A stretch of DNA of 15,266 nucleotides from CAYRWM01 sp964428055 (GTDB lineage: Bacteria > Bacillota > Clostridia > Christensenellales > Christensenellaceae): positions 1 to 15,266 of the forward strand of contig CAYRWM010000037.1 of assembly GCA_964428055.1 (NCBI GenBank). The letters run 5' to 3'. The translations under genes were made by a program, and so were the position numbers. Positions 5,252 to 14,270 of the stretch are shown in pieces. The notes under the pieces are model-generated. The model was not told the DNA's origin, made no database searches, and saw only the letters and a list, made by a program, of their open reading frames with translations. Every line of letters starts with the position of its first letter. The first letter of the stretch is position 1.

Positions 5252-8200
5252 CTATTCGGCATCTATGGTGGATACACCGAACGTTACTTCTTCCAGAACG
5301 TCTAACAGCAGGCGGACTGTGTCAAGGGATGTCAGCATCGTTATATTATTCTGTGCTGCAGCCTGACGGATAGCTACACCGTCACCGTAATGGATGCCTG
5401 AGAGTATTGCTCTTGTGTTTATCACATAACTGACATAACCGGCGCGGATGGAATCAACAACTTCCTGACTTCCTTCGCTCGGTTTCAAGCGGATCCTTGT
5501 ACGGATCCCGTTTGTTTTAAGGACTTCTCCCGTAAGGCTTGTTGCTTCTATATTGAATCCCATGTTGTAAAAACGTCTTATAAGGGGAACCGTTTCATCT
5601 TTATCTTCATCAGCAACACTTACAAGGACCGTGCCGTAATTGGGGAGCTTGAGGCCTGCTGCTATCATTGCCTTGAAAGCAGCTCTGTGCAGTTTTCTAT
5701 CATATCCTATGGCTTCGCCGGTCGATTTCATCTCGGGTGACAGATACGCATCCATGCCGCGCAGTTTTGAAAAAGAGAATGCGGGTACTTTAACGTAATA
5801 GCGTTCTTTTTCCTTCGGGTAGCGTTCGCATAAACCCTGCTCTTCAAGCGATACCCCGAGTATGGCCAGCGTGCCGATATCAGCGAGGCTGTAGCCTGTA
5901 GCCTTTGAAAGGAAGGGGACCGTTCGTGACGATCGCGGGTTCACTTCTATAACATATACTTTTTCTGAGCTGTCCACTATGAACTGTATGTTGAAAAGCC
6001 CGATTATCCCGATCCCGAGGCCGAGTCTTTCGGTATAGTCGAGGATCGTTTTTTTAACACTGTCGGAAAGACTGCAGGAAGGGTAGACGCTTATTGAGTC
6101 ACCTGAGTGCACGCCTGTTCTTTCGACCAGTTCCATTATCCCGGGAACAAATATACGTTTGCCGTCGCAGACGGCATCCACTTCAACCTCTTTGCCCCGT
6201 ATGTATTTGTCAACGAGTACAGGCTTGTCTTCATCAACCATTGCGGCATCCCTGAGATAGTTCCACATGGATTTTTCTTTCGCCACTATCTGCATAGCCC
6301 GGCCTCCGAGCACAAAACTTGGACGTACGAGTACAGGGTATCCGATCTCATGAGCCGCAGCGATGCCGTCCTCTATGCTCGTGACAGCCTTTCCGGTTGG
6401 CTGCGGTATATCAAGGGATAAAAGCAGTTTTTCAAAAGAATCCCTGTTCTCCGCACGGTCTATCGCATCGCAGTCTGTGCCTATTATCTTTACTCCGCGG
6501 TCGCGGAGCGGCTCAGCGAGATTGATAGCGGTCTGGCCTCCGAGTGTAACGATGACGCCGTCCGGTTTTTCCATATGTATTATGTTCATTACGTCTTCCG
6601 TGCACAGGGGCTCAAAATAAAGCTTGTCCGAACAGGTATAATCCGTTGAGACAGTCTCCGGGTTGTTGTTTATGATTATCGCTTCAAACCCGGCTTTCTG
6701 TATGGTCTGCACGGCGTGTACGGTGGAGTAGTCGAATTCCACGCCCTGTCCTATGCGGATAGGACCGGAGCCGAGAACTATTATCTTTTTTCTGTCCGAT
6801 ACCACGGATTCATTCTCTTCCTCGTACGTGGAATAAAAGTAGGGTATGTAACTCTCGAACTCAGAGGCGCATGTATCGATCATTTTGTATACGGGTACTA
6901 TTCCGTGCCCGATCCTCAGGCTGAATATATCGTTTTCACTGCTTCCCCAGAGAGATGCGATCTCCCTGTCTGAGAAGCCCATTTTTTTGGCTTCAGCCAG
7001 TTTGTCAAGGTCATTGGGGTGTTCTTTCAGTTCAGCTTCTTTCTTGATTATGTTTTTCAGTTTACGAATGAAGAATCTGTCTATGCCCGTAGCGGATGAT
7101 ATGCTGTCACAGTCCGTGCCGCGGCGGAAGAGTTCCGCTATGGCATATATTCTGTCATCCGTGCCGATCCTAATGTAATTGAACAGGGTTCCCGTATCGA
7201 TATCATCGAATTTTTTAAGGTATAAATGAAAAGCGCCGATCTCGAGCGAGCGTATTCCCTTAAGGAGACTCTCCTCGAAAGTTCTGCCGATACTCATGAC
7301 TTCACCTGTTGCCTTCATCTGAGTGGAGAGCGAGTTGTTGGCATCCGCAAACTTATCGAACGGAAAACGGGGGAGTTTCGTCACTACGTAATCGAGCGCA
7401 GGTTCAAAGGAAGCCGGCGTGTTGGCTATCTGTATCTCGTCCAGCGTCATGCCGACACCGATCTTGGCCGACACTCTTGCGATCGGGTATCCGCTGGCCT
7501 TTGAAGCAAGTGCGGAAGACCGCGAGACTCTGGGATTGACTTCTATAACATAATACTGGAAGGAACATGGATCGAGCGCGAACTGCACATTGCATCCGCC
7601 TTCTATTTCGAGAGCGCGTATGATCTTGAGAGCGCTGTCGCGGAGCATATGGTATTCCTTATTTGTAAGTGTCTGCGAAGGGCATACGACTATGGAGTCA
7701 CCTGTGTGGATCCCTACCGGATCCAGGTTCTCCATATTACATATCGTGACGGCTGTGTCATTTCTGTCGCGCATCACTTCATACTCAATCTCCTTGTAGC
7801 CCTTTACGCTCTTTTCGATCAGGACCTGGCGTACCGGGGAGAGGTCGAGAGCGTTTTTCATCAGCGGCACGAAATCATCGGGACCGTCTGCAAATCCGCC
7901 GCCTGTACCGCCGAGCGTGAATGCGGGGCGAAGCACCACCGGGTAGCCGATCCTGTTCGCTGTTGCAAGCCCTTCCTCTACAGAAGATGCTGTATCGGAG
8001 GGCAGCGTGGGTTCACCCAGTTCTTTGCACAGCTGCTTGAACTGTTCGCGGTCTTCCGCGCGTTCTATGGATACGCTTCTGGTGCCGAGCAGCTCGACAT
8101 GACACTCTTCGAGTACGCCTTTCTTTTCGAGCTGTATCGCGAGATTGAGCCCCGTTTGTCCGCCTATGCCGGGGAGTATCGCGTCGGGGCGCTCGTAGCG

Positions 8201-8434
8201 TATTATCTTTGCTATGTATTCAAGCGTGAGCGGCTCCATATACACTTTGTCCGCGATGGACGTATCTGTCATTATCGTGGCCGGATTGGAGTTGCAGAGT
8301 ATTACTTCATATCCTTCTTCCTTAAGAGCAAGGCAGGCCTGTGTTCCCGCATAATCGAACTCGGCCGCCTGACCTATGACTATCGGCCCGGAACCGATCA
8401 CCATGACTTTTTTTATATCTGTCCTTTTGGGCAT
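5252..8434 (-). CDS. carB: Carbamoyl-phosphate synthase large subunit
   Basis: 1060 residues, full length for the family. CarB makes carbamoyl phosphate from bicarbonate, two ATP and ammonia channelled from CarA, for pyrimidine and arginine synthesis. It has the two homologous ATP-grasp halves. The first begins near residue 8 with VMVIGSGPIVIGQAAEFDYAG. The second begins near 550 with IIVLGSGPIRIGQGVEFDYST. ATP-grasp marks EVNPRVSRSSALASKA and EVNPRSSRTVPFLSKA are intact in each. The C-terminal 120 residues are the MGS-like allosteric domain (about 935-1060). The ATG at 8434 overlaps the carA stop by one base (TAATG) and has GGAGGG upstream within carA. It is the last gene of the glutamine-amide cluster; TAG stop at 5252-5254, no terminator seen behind it. 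Confidence 0.98.
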   Translation of the reverse strand: MPKRTDIKKVMVIGSGPIVIGQAAEFDYAGTQACLALKEEGYEVILCNSNPATIMTDTSIADKVYMEPLTLEYIAKIIRYERPDAILPGIGGQTGLNLAIQLEKKGVLEECHVELLGTRSVSIERAEDREQFKQLCKELGEPTLPSDTASSVEEGLATANRIGYPVVLRPAFTLGGTGGGFADGPDDFVPLMKNALDLSPVRQVLIEKSVKGYKEIEYEVMRDRNDTAVTICNMENLDPVGIHTGDSIVVCPSQTLTNKEYHMLRDSALKIIRALEIEGGCNVQFALDPCSFQYYVIEVNPRVSRSSALASKASGYPIARVSAKIGVGMTLDEIQIANTPASFEPALDYVVTKLPRFPFDKFADANNSLSTQMKATGEVMSIGRTFEESLLKGIRSLEIGAFHLYLKKFDDIDTGTLFNYIRIGTDDRIYAIAELFRRGTDCDSISSATGIDRFFIRKLKNIIKKEAELKEHPNDLDKLAEAKKMGFSDREIASLWGSSENDIFSLRIGHGIVPVYKMIDTCASEFESYIPYFYSTYEEENESVVSDRKKIIVLGSGPIRIGQGVEFDYSTVHAVQTIQKAGFEAIIINNNPETVSTDYTCSDKLYFEPLCTEDVMNIIHMEKPDGVIVTLGGQTAINLAEPLRDRGVKIIGTDCDAIDRAENRDSFEKLLLSLDIPQPTGKAVTSIEDGIAAAHEIGYPVLVRPSFVLGGRAMQIVAKEKSMWNYLRDAAMVDEDKPVLVDKYIRGKEVEVDAVCDGKRIFVPGIMELVERTGVHSGDSISVYPSCSLSDSVKKTILDYTERLGLGIGIIGLFNIQFIVDSSEKVYVIEVNPRSSRTVPFLSKATGYSLADIGTLAILGVSLEEQGLCERYPKEKERYYVKVPAFSFSKLRGMDAYLSPEMKSTGEAIGYDRKLHRAAFKAMIAAGLKLPNYGTVLVSVADEDKDETVPLIRRFYNMGFNIEATSLTGEVLKTNGIRTRIRLKPSEGSQEVVDSIRAGYVSYVINTRAILSGIHYGDGVAIRQAAAQNNITMLTSLDTVRLLLDVLEEVTFGVSTIDAE

Positions 8435-9555
8435 TACATATCCCTCCGATCATCTTTGACTGATGTTTCCATCATACTGATGAAACGGTCAAACAGGTGC
8501 GCACTGTCCTGCGGGCCCGGGCAGCTCTCGGGGTGGTACTGAACGCTGAATACGCTGTCCTTTTTATGCTTTATTCCTTCCACTGTCCTGTCGAGCAGAT
8601 TCCTGTGGGAGACGTAAAGATCCGTTTCTGCCAGACTGTCCTCATCCACAGCGTATGAATGGTTCTGCGATGTTATCTCGATCTTTCCCGTATCCAGATC
8701 CTTTACGGGATGGTTTCCGCCGCGGTGGCCGAACTTCAGTTTGTATGTTCTGGCTCCGTATGCGAGGGCTATTATCTGGTGCCCCAGGCATATACCGAAG
8801 ACCGGATACTGTCCCAAAAGCGAACGAACTGTCTCTATGGTCTCCGGAACATTCGTCGGATCTCCCGGTCCGTTGGAGATAAACACTCCGTCAGGGTTTA
8901 GGGCCGTGATCTCTTCCGCCGGTGTGTTCCAGGGGACAACTGTTATGCGGCAGTTTCTTTTTATTAGAGAATTTACTATGTTGCGCTTCATCCCGCAGTC
9001 GATCGCGACCACATGAAATCCGGTGTTATCTTCTCCTGCCGTCCAGGACTCTCTGCAGCTTACCCTGGACACGGCATCTTTCGGCTGCACAAAACCGCTC
9101 AGCATCTCAAGACCCTGCTTAAGAGGCGTATCGGCATCTGTAAGCAGTGCCTTACGGCTTCCGAAATCACGTATGGAACGGTTAAGCTTTCTTGTATCCA
9201 CGCCGCTGAGGCCGGATATGCCGTATCTTTTCATTACCTCGCCGAGCGTTTCTTTTGACCTGAAGTTGGAAGGCTTATCGTTGTACTCGCGGACTATGAG
9301 CGCGCCGATCGTCGGGACGTCCGTTTCATAGTCGTCATCGGCCATGCCGTAGTTGCCTATCAGAGGATATGTCATCACTACCGCCTGATCTGTATACGAC
9401 GGGTCGGACAGGATCTCCTGATAACCTGCCATTGAAGTGTTGAATACTATCTCAAGTATCTTTTCTTTATCCGAGCCGAACGAGTATCCGTAATACTCCT
9501 GTCCGTCCTCCATTATTATCTTTCTGTCTGGTTCTGATGCCATGTTTTTCCTCAT
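8434..9555 (-). CDS. carA: Carbamoyl-phosphate synthase small (glutaminase) subunit
   Basis: 373 residues. CarA hydrolyses glutamine and feeds ammonia to CarB. The N-terminal small-subunit domain includes EIVFNTSMAGYQEILSDPSY. The C-terminal class I glutamine amidotransferase domain has the nucleophile Cys256 in FGICLGHQ and the His341/Glu343 pair in QYHPE. Two starts are possible. ATG 9555 overlaps the purF stop as ATGA, which fits coupling. ATG 9543, four codons in, has the better ribosome site (GAGG with 6-nt spacing). I list the longer one and consider the shorter equally likely. It is fused by overlap to carB downstream. Confidence 0.97.
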   Translation of the reverse strand: MRKNMASEPDRKIIMEDGQEYYGYSFGSDKEKILEIVFNTSMAGYQEILSDPSYTDQAVVMTYPLIGNYGMADDDYETDVPTIGALIVREYNDKPSNFRSKETLGEVMKRYGISGLSGVDTRKLNRSIRDFGSRKALLTDADTPLKQGLEMLSGFVQPKDAVSRVSCRESWTAGEDNTGFHVVAIDCGMKRNIVNSLIKRNCRITVVPWNTPAEEITALNPDGVFISNGPGDPTNVPETIETVRSLLGQYPVFGICLGHQIIALAYGARTYKLKFGHRGGNHPVKDLDTGKIEITSQNHSYAVDEDSLAETDLYVSHRNLLDRTVEGIKHKKDSVFSVQYHPESCPGPQDSAHLFDRFISMMETSVKDDRRDM

Positions 9556-10967
9556 TTCATGCTTTCCGGCATTTCATGCTCAAAGCGGTCCTTGCCCGAG
9601 TCTGCCGGTATCCTTGTCGGGTAGTCGCCGTCAAAGCAGGCCCTGCAGCAGTCCGGTCTCCCGCACATCTCCGTTAAGCTGTCCACAGGAAGATACCCAA
9701 GGGAATCAGCTCCTATGATTTCCGCTGTCTCGGAAACCGAATGACGGCAGGCTATAAGATGCTCTCTGGAATCTATATCCGTTCCGTAATAGCAGGGATA
9801 AAGAAAGGGCGGTGCCGAAACCCGCATGTGAATCTCCTTTGCGCCGGCTTCCCGGAGCAGTGATACTATATGTTTGCTGGTAGTGCCCCGTACTATAGAA
9901 TCGTCGATAAGGACGATCCTCTTTCCCTTAACTGCTCCTTCGACGGCGGACAGTTTGATGTTTACCTTATCCGATCTGCCATCAGGTGCTATAAACGTTC
10001 TGCCGATGTATTTGTTCTTAATAAGACCGATTCCGTATGGTATGCCCGATTCTCTGCTGTAGCCTATTGCCGCGTCCAGGCCAGAGTCCGGTACGCCTAT
10101 CACTATGTCCGCTTTTGCAGGAGATGTTCTTGCAAGTATCCTTCCCGCATTGATGCGTGCTTCGTATACCGGCCGGCCGTCTATTACAGAGTCGGGACGT
10201 GCGAAGTATATGTATTCGAAAACGCAGGGCTTTTCCTCTGCTTTGCCGCAGTGTTCGCGCCTTGATTCTGTTTTTCCTTTGCTGAATATCAGTATCTCGC
10301 CCGGCTCAATATCCCGCACGAAGTCCGCTCCGACTGCTTTGAGAGCACAGCTCTCCGAAGCCACGACGAATATACCGTCTTTTGTCTTTCCGTAGCACAG
10401 CGGTCTGAATCCGCGGGGGTCTCTTGCCGCTATCAGTTTCTGCGGAGACATGAGTATCAGTGAATAGGCGCCCTCAAATGCATTCATCGCACGGCTGAGA
10501 GCGTCTTCGATCGAAGGGGCGCTAAGTCGCTCCTTTGTTACTATATATGCTATCGTTTCGGTATCGCTTGAAGTGTGAAATATCGCGCCCTTAAGCTCCA
10601 GCGATGAACGCAGCTCCGCTGCATTCGACAGATTGCCGTTGTGCGCGATCGCCATTCTCCCTTTCTGATGGTTTACTTCTATCGGCTGGCAGTTGCTCCG
10701 TGTCGTGCCGCCCGTAGTCCCGTAGCGCGTATGGGCGACCGCCATGGATCCTTTGGGAAGTGATGACAGAGTATCTGTTGAAAACACATCGCCTACTATT
10801 CCGAGATCCTTATGGGAAACGAAGAGGCCGTCATCGTTTACAACGATGCCGCAGCTTTCCTGACCTCTGTGCTGAAGGGCATACAGTCCGTAGTAGCACA
10901 TGCCCGCTGCATCTACAGGTCTGTCGGCGATCACTCCGAATACGCCGCATTCCTCATGTATACCCAT
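9552..10967 (-). CDS. purF: Amidophosphoribosyltransferase (PurF), iron-sulfur type
   Basis: 471 residues. First step of purine synthesis: PRPP plus glutamine to phosphoribosylamine. The catalytic Cys7 follows a short leader MGIHEE that should be cleaved to free its amino group. The class II glutaminase domain (RHGQESCG-type region near 33-40, HNGNLSN near 109-115) precedes the phosphoribosyltransferase domain with VLIDDSIVRGTT (352-363). Cys248, Cys392 and the CxxC at 441/444 match the four ligands of the 4Fe-4S cluster of the Bacillus-type enzyme, so an oxygen-sensitive cluster is expected. The start is 3 nt after the pyrG stop. Normally purF sits in a pur operon; here it lies among other amidotransferases with no other pur gene. 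Confidence 0.97.
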   Translation of the reverse strand: MGIHEECGVFGVIADRPVDAAGMCYYGLYALQHRGQESCGIVVNDDGLFVSHKDLGIVGDVFSTDTLSSLPKGSMAVAHTRYGTTGGTTRSNCQPIEVNHQKGRMAIAHNGNLSNAAELRSSLELKGAIFHTSSDTETIAYIVTKERLSAPSIEDALSRAMNAFEGAYSLILMSPQKLIAARDPRGFRPLCYGKTKDGIFVVASESCALKAVGADFVRDIEPGEILIFSKGKTESRREHCGKAEEKPCVFEYIYFARPDSVIDGRPVYEARINAGRILARTSPAKADIVIGVPDSGLDAAIGYSRESGIPYGIGLIKNKYIGRTFIAPDGRSDKVNIKLSAVEGAVKGKRIVLIDDSIVRGTTSKHIVSLLREAGAKEIHMRVSAPPFLYPCYYGTDIDSREHLIACRHSVSETAEIIGADSLGYLPVDSLTEMCGRPDCCRACFDGDYPTRIPADSGKDRFEHEMPESMK

Positions 10968-10970
10968 GGC

Positions 10971-12578
10971 TCAGCCCTTCGCGTGCTCTGCTGCAGCGCG
11001 GATGAAACCTTTGAAAAGAGGATGCGGTCTGTTGGGACGGCTCTTAAATTCAGGATGGTACTGAACGCCTACGAAGAACGGCTGTTCTGTGATCTCAACA
11101 GTTTCAACAAGGTTGCCGTCGGGCGATATTCCGCTCAGTTTAAGTCCGTTTGAAGAAAGAATTTTGCGGTAGTCATTGTTGAGCTCGTAGCGGTGTCTGT
11201 GCCTTTCGCTTATCCTATGGCTGCCGTAACAGCGTTCCATGGTCGTGTCGGGCTGTATAACGCAAGGATATGCACCGAGACGCAGCGTGCCGCCTTTGTC
11301 TATGTCATTGCTCTGTCCGGGCATAAAGTCTATCACCTTGTTCATGCAGTTTTCATCGAATTCACCCGAGTTCGCATCGCCGATACCGGCGACATTACGG
11401 GCGAATTCTATAACTGCGACCTGCATTCCGAGGCAGATGCCGAAATACGGCAGGCAATGAGTTCTGGCGTATTCCGCGCTGAGTATCATTCCCTCGATGC
11501 CGCGTTTTCCGAAGCCGCCAGGTACGATTATGCCGTCAAGGCCCGAGAGCATGGATTCGACTGTATCGGGAGTTATCTCTTCAGAATCGATCCAGTGTAT
11601 ATTGATATGAACGTTGTTATAGAAACCGGCGTGTCTCAGAGCTTCCGCAACCGAAAGATACGCGTCATGTAGCGCGACGTATTTTCCCACAAGTCCTATC
11701 TCAACGCAGTTGGAAAGGGTTGATTTTATCCTGCCGACCATTTCAGTCCATTCTGTAAGATCGGGCTCAGGAACGGAAAGGCCGAGCTCCCTGCATACCA
11801 CTTCGGAAAAGCTGGATTTTTCGAGCATGAGCGGTGCTTCGTAAAGATTGGGCAGCGTTATGTTTTCTATGACGCAGTCAGGCTTTACGTTGCAGAACAT
11901 TGATATCTTTTCGAATATCGACTTTTCGAGGGGTTCATTGCAGCGCAGGACTATGACGTTGGGATTGATGCCCATGCCCTGAAGTTCTTTAACGGAGTGC
12001 TGCGTGGGTTTTGTCTTGTGTTCGCAGGATCCGTGAAGATAGGGAACCAGCGTTACATGTATGAAAAGGCTGTTCTCTCGGCCGACTTCCAGGGAGACCT
12101 GACGCACCGCTTCTATAAACGGCTGGGATTCTATGTCGCCTATCGTACCGCCTATCTCGGTTATTACGACATCAGCTCCCGTTTTTTTGCCGACGTTATA
12201 TACGAATTCCTTTATCTCGTTTGTTATGTGAGGTATGACCTGTACAGTTGAACCGAGGTATTCTCCGCTTCGCTCTTTGTTGAGTACATTCCAGTAGACT
12301 TTTCCCGTAGTCAGATTGGAGTATTTGTTCAGGTCCTCATCGATGAAGCGCTCGTAGTGACCCAGATCCAGGTCGGTCTCTGCGCCGTCCTCGGTAACAT
12401 ATACTTCACCGTGCTGATACGGACTCATTGTTCCCGGATCCACATTAATGTACGGGTCGAGTTTCTGGGCGGCCACCTTAAGCCCTCGTGCTTTGAGCAG
12501 CCTTCCTAGCGATGCCGCCGTTATCCCTTTACCGAGTCCCGAGACAACGCCTCCTGTCACAAAAATGTACCTTGTCAT
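10971..12578 (-). CDS. pyrG: CTP synthase
   Basis: 535 residues. Converts UTP to CTP with ATP and glutamine. The N-terminal synthetase domain starts MTRYIFVTGGVVSGLGKG, with the P-loop-like GGVVSGLGKGI, and has the substrate-loop stretch KLDPYINVDPGTMSPYQHGEV. The C-terminal class I amidotransferase domain has nucleophile Cys382 in FGICLGMQ and a YHPEFKSRP stretch near the end. I place the start at 12578. The frame is open to an ATG at 12602, but that one overlaps the end of guaA, while 12578 gives the standard family N-terminus with AGGGGG correctly spaced. It then begins 14 nt after the guaA stop. Confidence 0.97.
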   Translation of the reverse strand: MTRYIFVTGGVVSGLGKGITAASLGRLLKARGLKVAAQKLDPYINVDPGTMSPYQHGEVYVTEDGAETDLDLGHYERFIDEDLNKYSNLTTGKVYWNVLNKERSGEYLGSTVQVIPHITNEIKEFVYNVGKKTGADVVITEIGGTIGDIESQPFIEAVRQVSLEVGRENSLFIHVTLVPYLHGSCEHKTKPTQHSVKELQGMGINPNVIVLRCNEPLEKSIFEKISMFCNVKPDCVIENITLPNLYEAPLMLEKSSFSEVVCRELGLSVPEPDLTEWTEMVGRIKSTLSNCVEIGLVGKYVALHDAYLSVAEALRHAGFYNNVHINIHWIDSEEITPDTVESMLSGLDGIIVPGGFGKRGIEGMILSAEYARTHCLPYFGICLGMQVAVIEFARNVAGIGDANSGEFDENCMNKVIDFMPGQSNDIDKGGTLRLGAYPCVIQPDTTMERCYGSHRISERHRHRYELNNDYRKILSSNGLKLSGISPDGNLVETVEITEQPFFVGVQYHPEFKSRPNRPHPLFKGFIRAAAEHAKG

Positions 12579-12592
12579 AACTGGTTCCCCCT

Positions 12593-14125
12593 TTATTCCC
12601 ATTCCACCGTAGCCGGAGGCTTTGATGAAATATCATAAACTACTCTTGATATGCCTTTGACCTCGTTTGTTATCCGGTCGCTCACTTTTTCCAGCAGCTC
12701 ATACGGAAGCCTGGTCCATTCTGCCGTCATAAAGTCATCTGTTGATACCGCCCTTACAGCTACCGTATATCCGTATGCTCTGGCGTCTCCTACAACGCCC
12801 ACCGTTCTTGTATCCGTTAGAACGGCGAAATACTGATCGGGTATACAGGGCAGGTCTGCCGCATCTATTTCTTCTCTCAGGATCGCATCAGCTTCCTGCA
12901 GCGTCCTGATCTTTTCCTTTGTTATCTCCCCGATTATACGCACGGCAAGGCCAGGCCCGGGGAAGGGCTGACGCCATACAAGCTTTCCCGGCAGGCCGAG
13001 CGTCTCTCCGATCCTGCGGACTTCGTCCTTAAACAGCTCGCGAAGAGGTTCAATGATCTCATCAAACGATATAACATCAGGGAGTCCGCCTACATTGTGA
13101 TGGCTCTTGATCACTGCCGAGGCATCTTTACCGCTCTCTATGACATCGGGATAGATCGTACCCTGGGCGAGCGCATGGATGTGCCCGGCTCTTTTTGCCT
13201 CTTCTTCAAAGACACGAATGAACTCCTCGCCTATGATCTTGCGTTTTTTCTCCGGCTCGGTGACGCCGGCGAGCTTTTTGAGAAAACGGTCCTGGGCGTT
13301 AACACGTATCAGGTTTATACCCAGATCATTGCGGAATGTTTTTTCGATATAGTCGCCCTCATCTTTTCTCAAAAGACCGTGATCCACAAACACACAGATG
13401 AGATTACTTCCGACCGCTCTGTTCAGTATCAGTGCCGCGACCGAGGAATCGACTCCTCCCGAAAGAGCCAGAAGCACCTTTTTCCCTGCATATTCCGAAC
13501 GGTATTGTTCTATCTTTTCCGCGGCATAATCAACCGCATTCCAGTCGCCTGTACATCCGCATACAAGGAAGAGAAAATTGCTGAGTATCTTTTTGCCGAA
13601 TTCCGTGTGCGTGACTTCCGGATGGAACTGTACCCCGTAGAGTTTTTTCTCATCGTTGCACAGCGCTGCGCACGGGCATTTATCCGTTGTGCCGGTTACC
13701 TTAAATCCTTCCGGTGCAGTCCGGATATAATCGGTATGGCTCATCCAGCAGATGCTTTTTTCAGGAACATCCCTGAAAAGAGTGTGACTGACGGTTTTAA
13801 GCGTCGTCTTTCCGTATTCGCTGGAGTCGCGTGCTCCTTCCACCTGTCCGCCCGCCATATGGGCTATCAGCTGTGCGCCGTAGCATATACCGAGGACCGG
13901 TATACCGAGCCCGAGTATTTCCGGGTCGAAGTTAGGAGATGAAGGATCGTATACGCTGTTTGGGCCACCGGTAAAGATTATCCCGCGGTATCCGCCGCCC
14001 TTTATTTCCGAAAGGGTCATTCTGTCGTATGACCTGACCTCAGCGTATACGTGCTGTTCACGCACCCTGCGTGCTATGAGCTGGTTATACTGTCCGCCGA
14101 AATCCAGAACGAGTATTCTGTCCAT
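12593..14125 (-). CDS. guaA: GMP synthase (glutamine-hydrolysing), standard bacterial type
   Basis: 510 residues, full length. The N-terminal class I amidotransferase domain has Cys81 in GICYGAQ and His168/Glu170 in FHPEV. The PP-loop LSGGVDSS (221-228) starts the ATP pyrophosphatase domain. The C-terminal dimerisation domain has QPFPGPGLAVR and ends in KPPATVEWE. It makes GMP from XMP, ATP and glutamine. The start ATG 14125 has AGGAGAG at 14130-14136. This is the second GMP synthase of the window; its C-terminal third (TVGVVGDARAYGYTVAVRAV, DFMTAEW) is the ordinary form, unlike the copy at 1-532. It follows a 140-nt leader with hairpins and precedes pyrG by 14 nt. Confidence 0.98.
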   Translation of the reverse strand: MDRILVLDFGGQYNQLIARRVREQHVYAEVRSYDRMTLSEIKGGGYRGIIFTGGPNSVYDPSSPNFDPEILGLGIPVLGICYGAQLIAHMAGGQVEGARDSSEYGKTTLKTVSHTLFRDVPEKSICWMSHTDYIRTAPEGFKVTGTTDKCPCAALCNDEKKLYGVQFHPEVTHTEFGKKILSNFLFLVCGCTGDWNAVDYAAEKIEQYRSEYAGKKVLLALSGGVDSSVAALILNRAVGSNLICVFVDHGLLRKDEGDYIEKTFRNDLGINLIRVNAQDRFLKKLAGVTEPEKKRKIIGEEFIRVFEEEAKRAGHIHALAQGTIYPDVIESGKDASAVIKSHHNVGGLPDVISFDEIIEPLRELFKDEVRRIGETLGLPGKLVWRQPFPGPGLAVRIIGEITKEKIRTLQEADAILREEIDAADLPCIPDQYFAVLTDTRTVGVVGDARAYGYTVAVRAVSTDDFMTAEWTRLPYELLEKVSDRITNEVKGISRVVYDISSKPPATVEWE

Positions 14126-14134
14126 CCGTCTCTC

Positions 14135-14169
14135 CTGAATAGCATTGTTTCAGCCGGCTCGTCGCCGGC
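14135..14169 (-). promoter_or_regulatory. Hairpins abutting the guaA ribosome binding site
   Basis: Reading the minus strand, GCCGGC (14164-14169) pairs with GCCGGC (14153-14158) around a GACGA loop. Directly after it, CTGAA (14149-14153) pairs with TTCAG (14135-14139). The second stem ends in the first bases of the AGGAGAG ribosome site (14130-14136). Structure here could tune guaA translation. The two stems share base 14153, so they cannot both form completely. Confidence 0.35.
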
Positions 14170-14174
14170 ATGTC

Positions 14175-14213
14175 AAAAGGCGGGCTTCCATCTTCTTTTA
14201 CAAAAAGTCCGCC
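14175..14213 (-). terminator. Terminator-like hairpin between the ANTAR gene and guaA, candidate antitermination target
   Basis: On the minus strand, 14213-14205 (GGCGGACTT) pairs with 14187-14179 (AAGCCCGCC), nine positions with one A-C mismatch, and four U follow (14178-14175). The loop holds a competing small hairpin (CTTTT/AAAAG, within 14194-14207). This lies inside a gene cluster, where a terminator would normally be harmful, and directly after a gene for an ANTAR antiterminator. Attenuation control of guaA-pyrG-purF-carAB is therefore plausible but not shown. Confidence 0.5.
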
Positions 14214-14248
14214 GAAAAAACGTATTGCTTTTTGCGTGCGTCCCTGCT

Positions 14249-14270
14249 CATGATGCGCAAGCGCATCATG
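14249..14270 (-). promoter_or_regulatory. Perfect palindrome across the stop codon of the ANTAR gene
   Basis: CATGATGCGC and GCGCATCATG are exact reverse complements separated by two A, giving a 9-10 bp hairpin that includes the TGA stop of the regulator (14266-14268). No T run follows on either strand, so it is not a plain terminator. It could be an RNA-stability element, a first hairpin of the guaA leader, or a DNA-binding site. Confidence 0.5.

Noticed and set aside
7649..8542. Long + strand open frame (297 codons) opposite carB
   Set aside because: It lies wholly antisense to conserved carB/carA coding sequence, has no ribosome site, and its translation resembles no family; a shadow of codon bias.
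13097..13942. Long + strand open frame (281 codons) opposite guaA
   Set aside because: Antisense to an intact GMP synthase, low-complexity-like translation without domain signals; a shadow.
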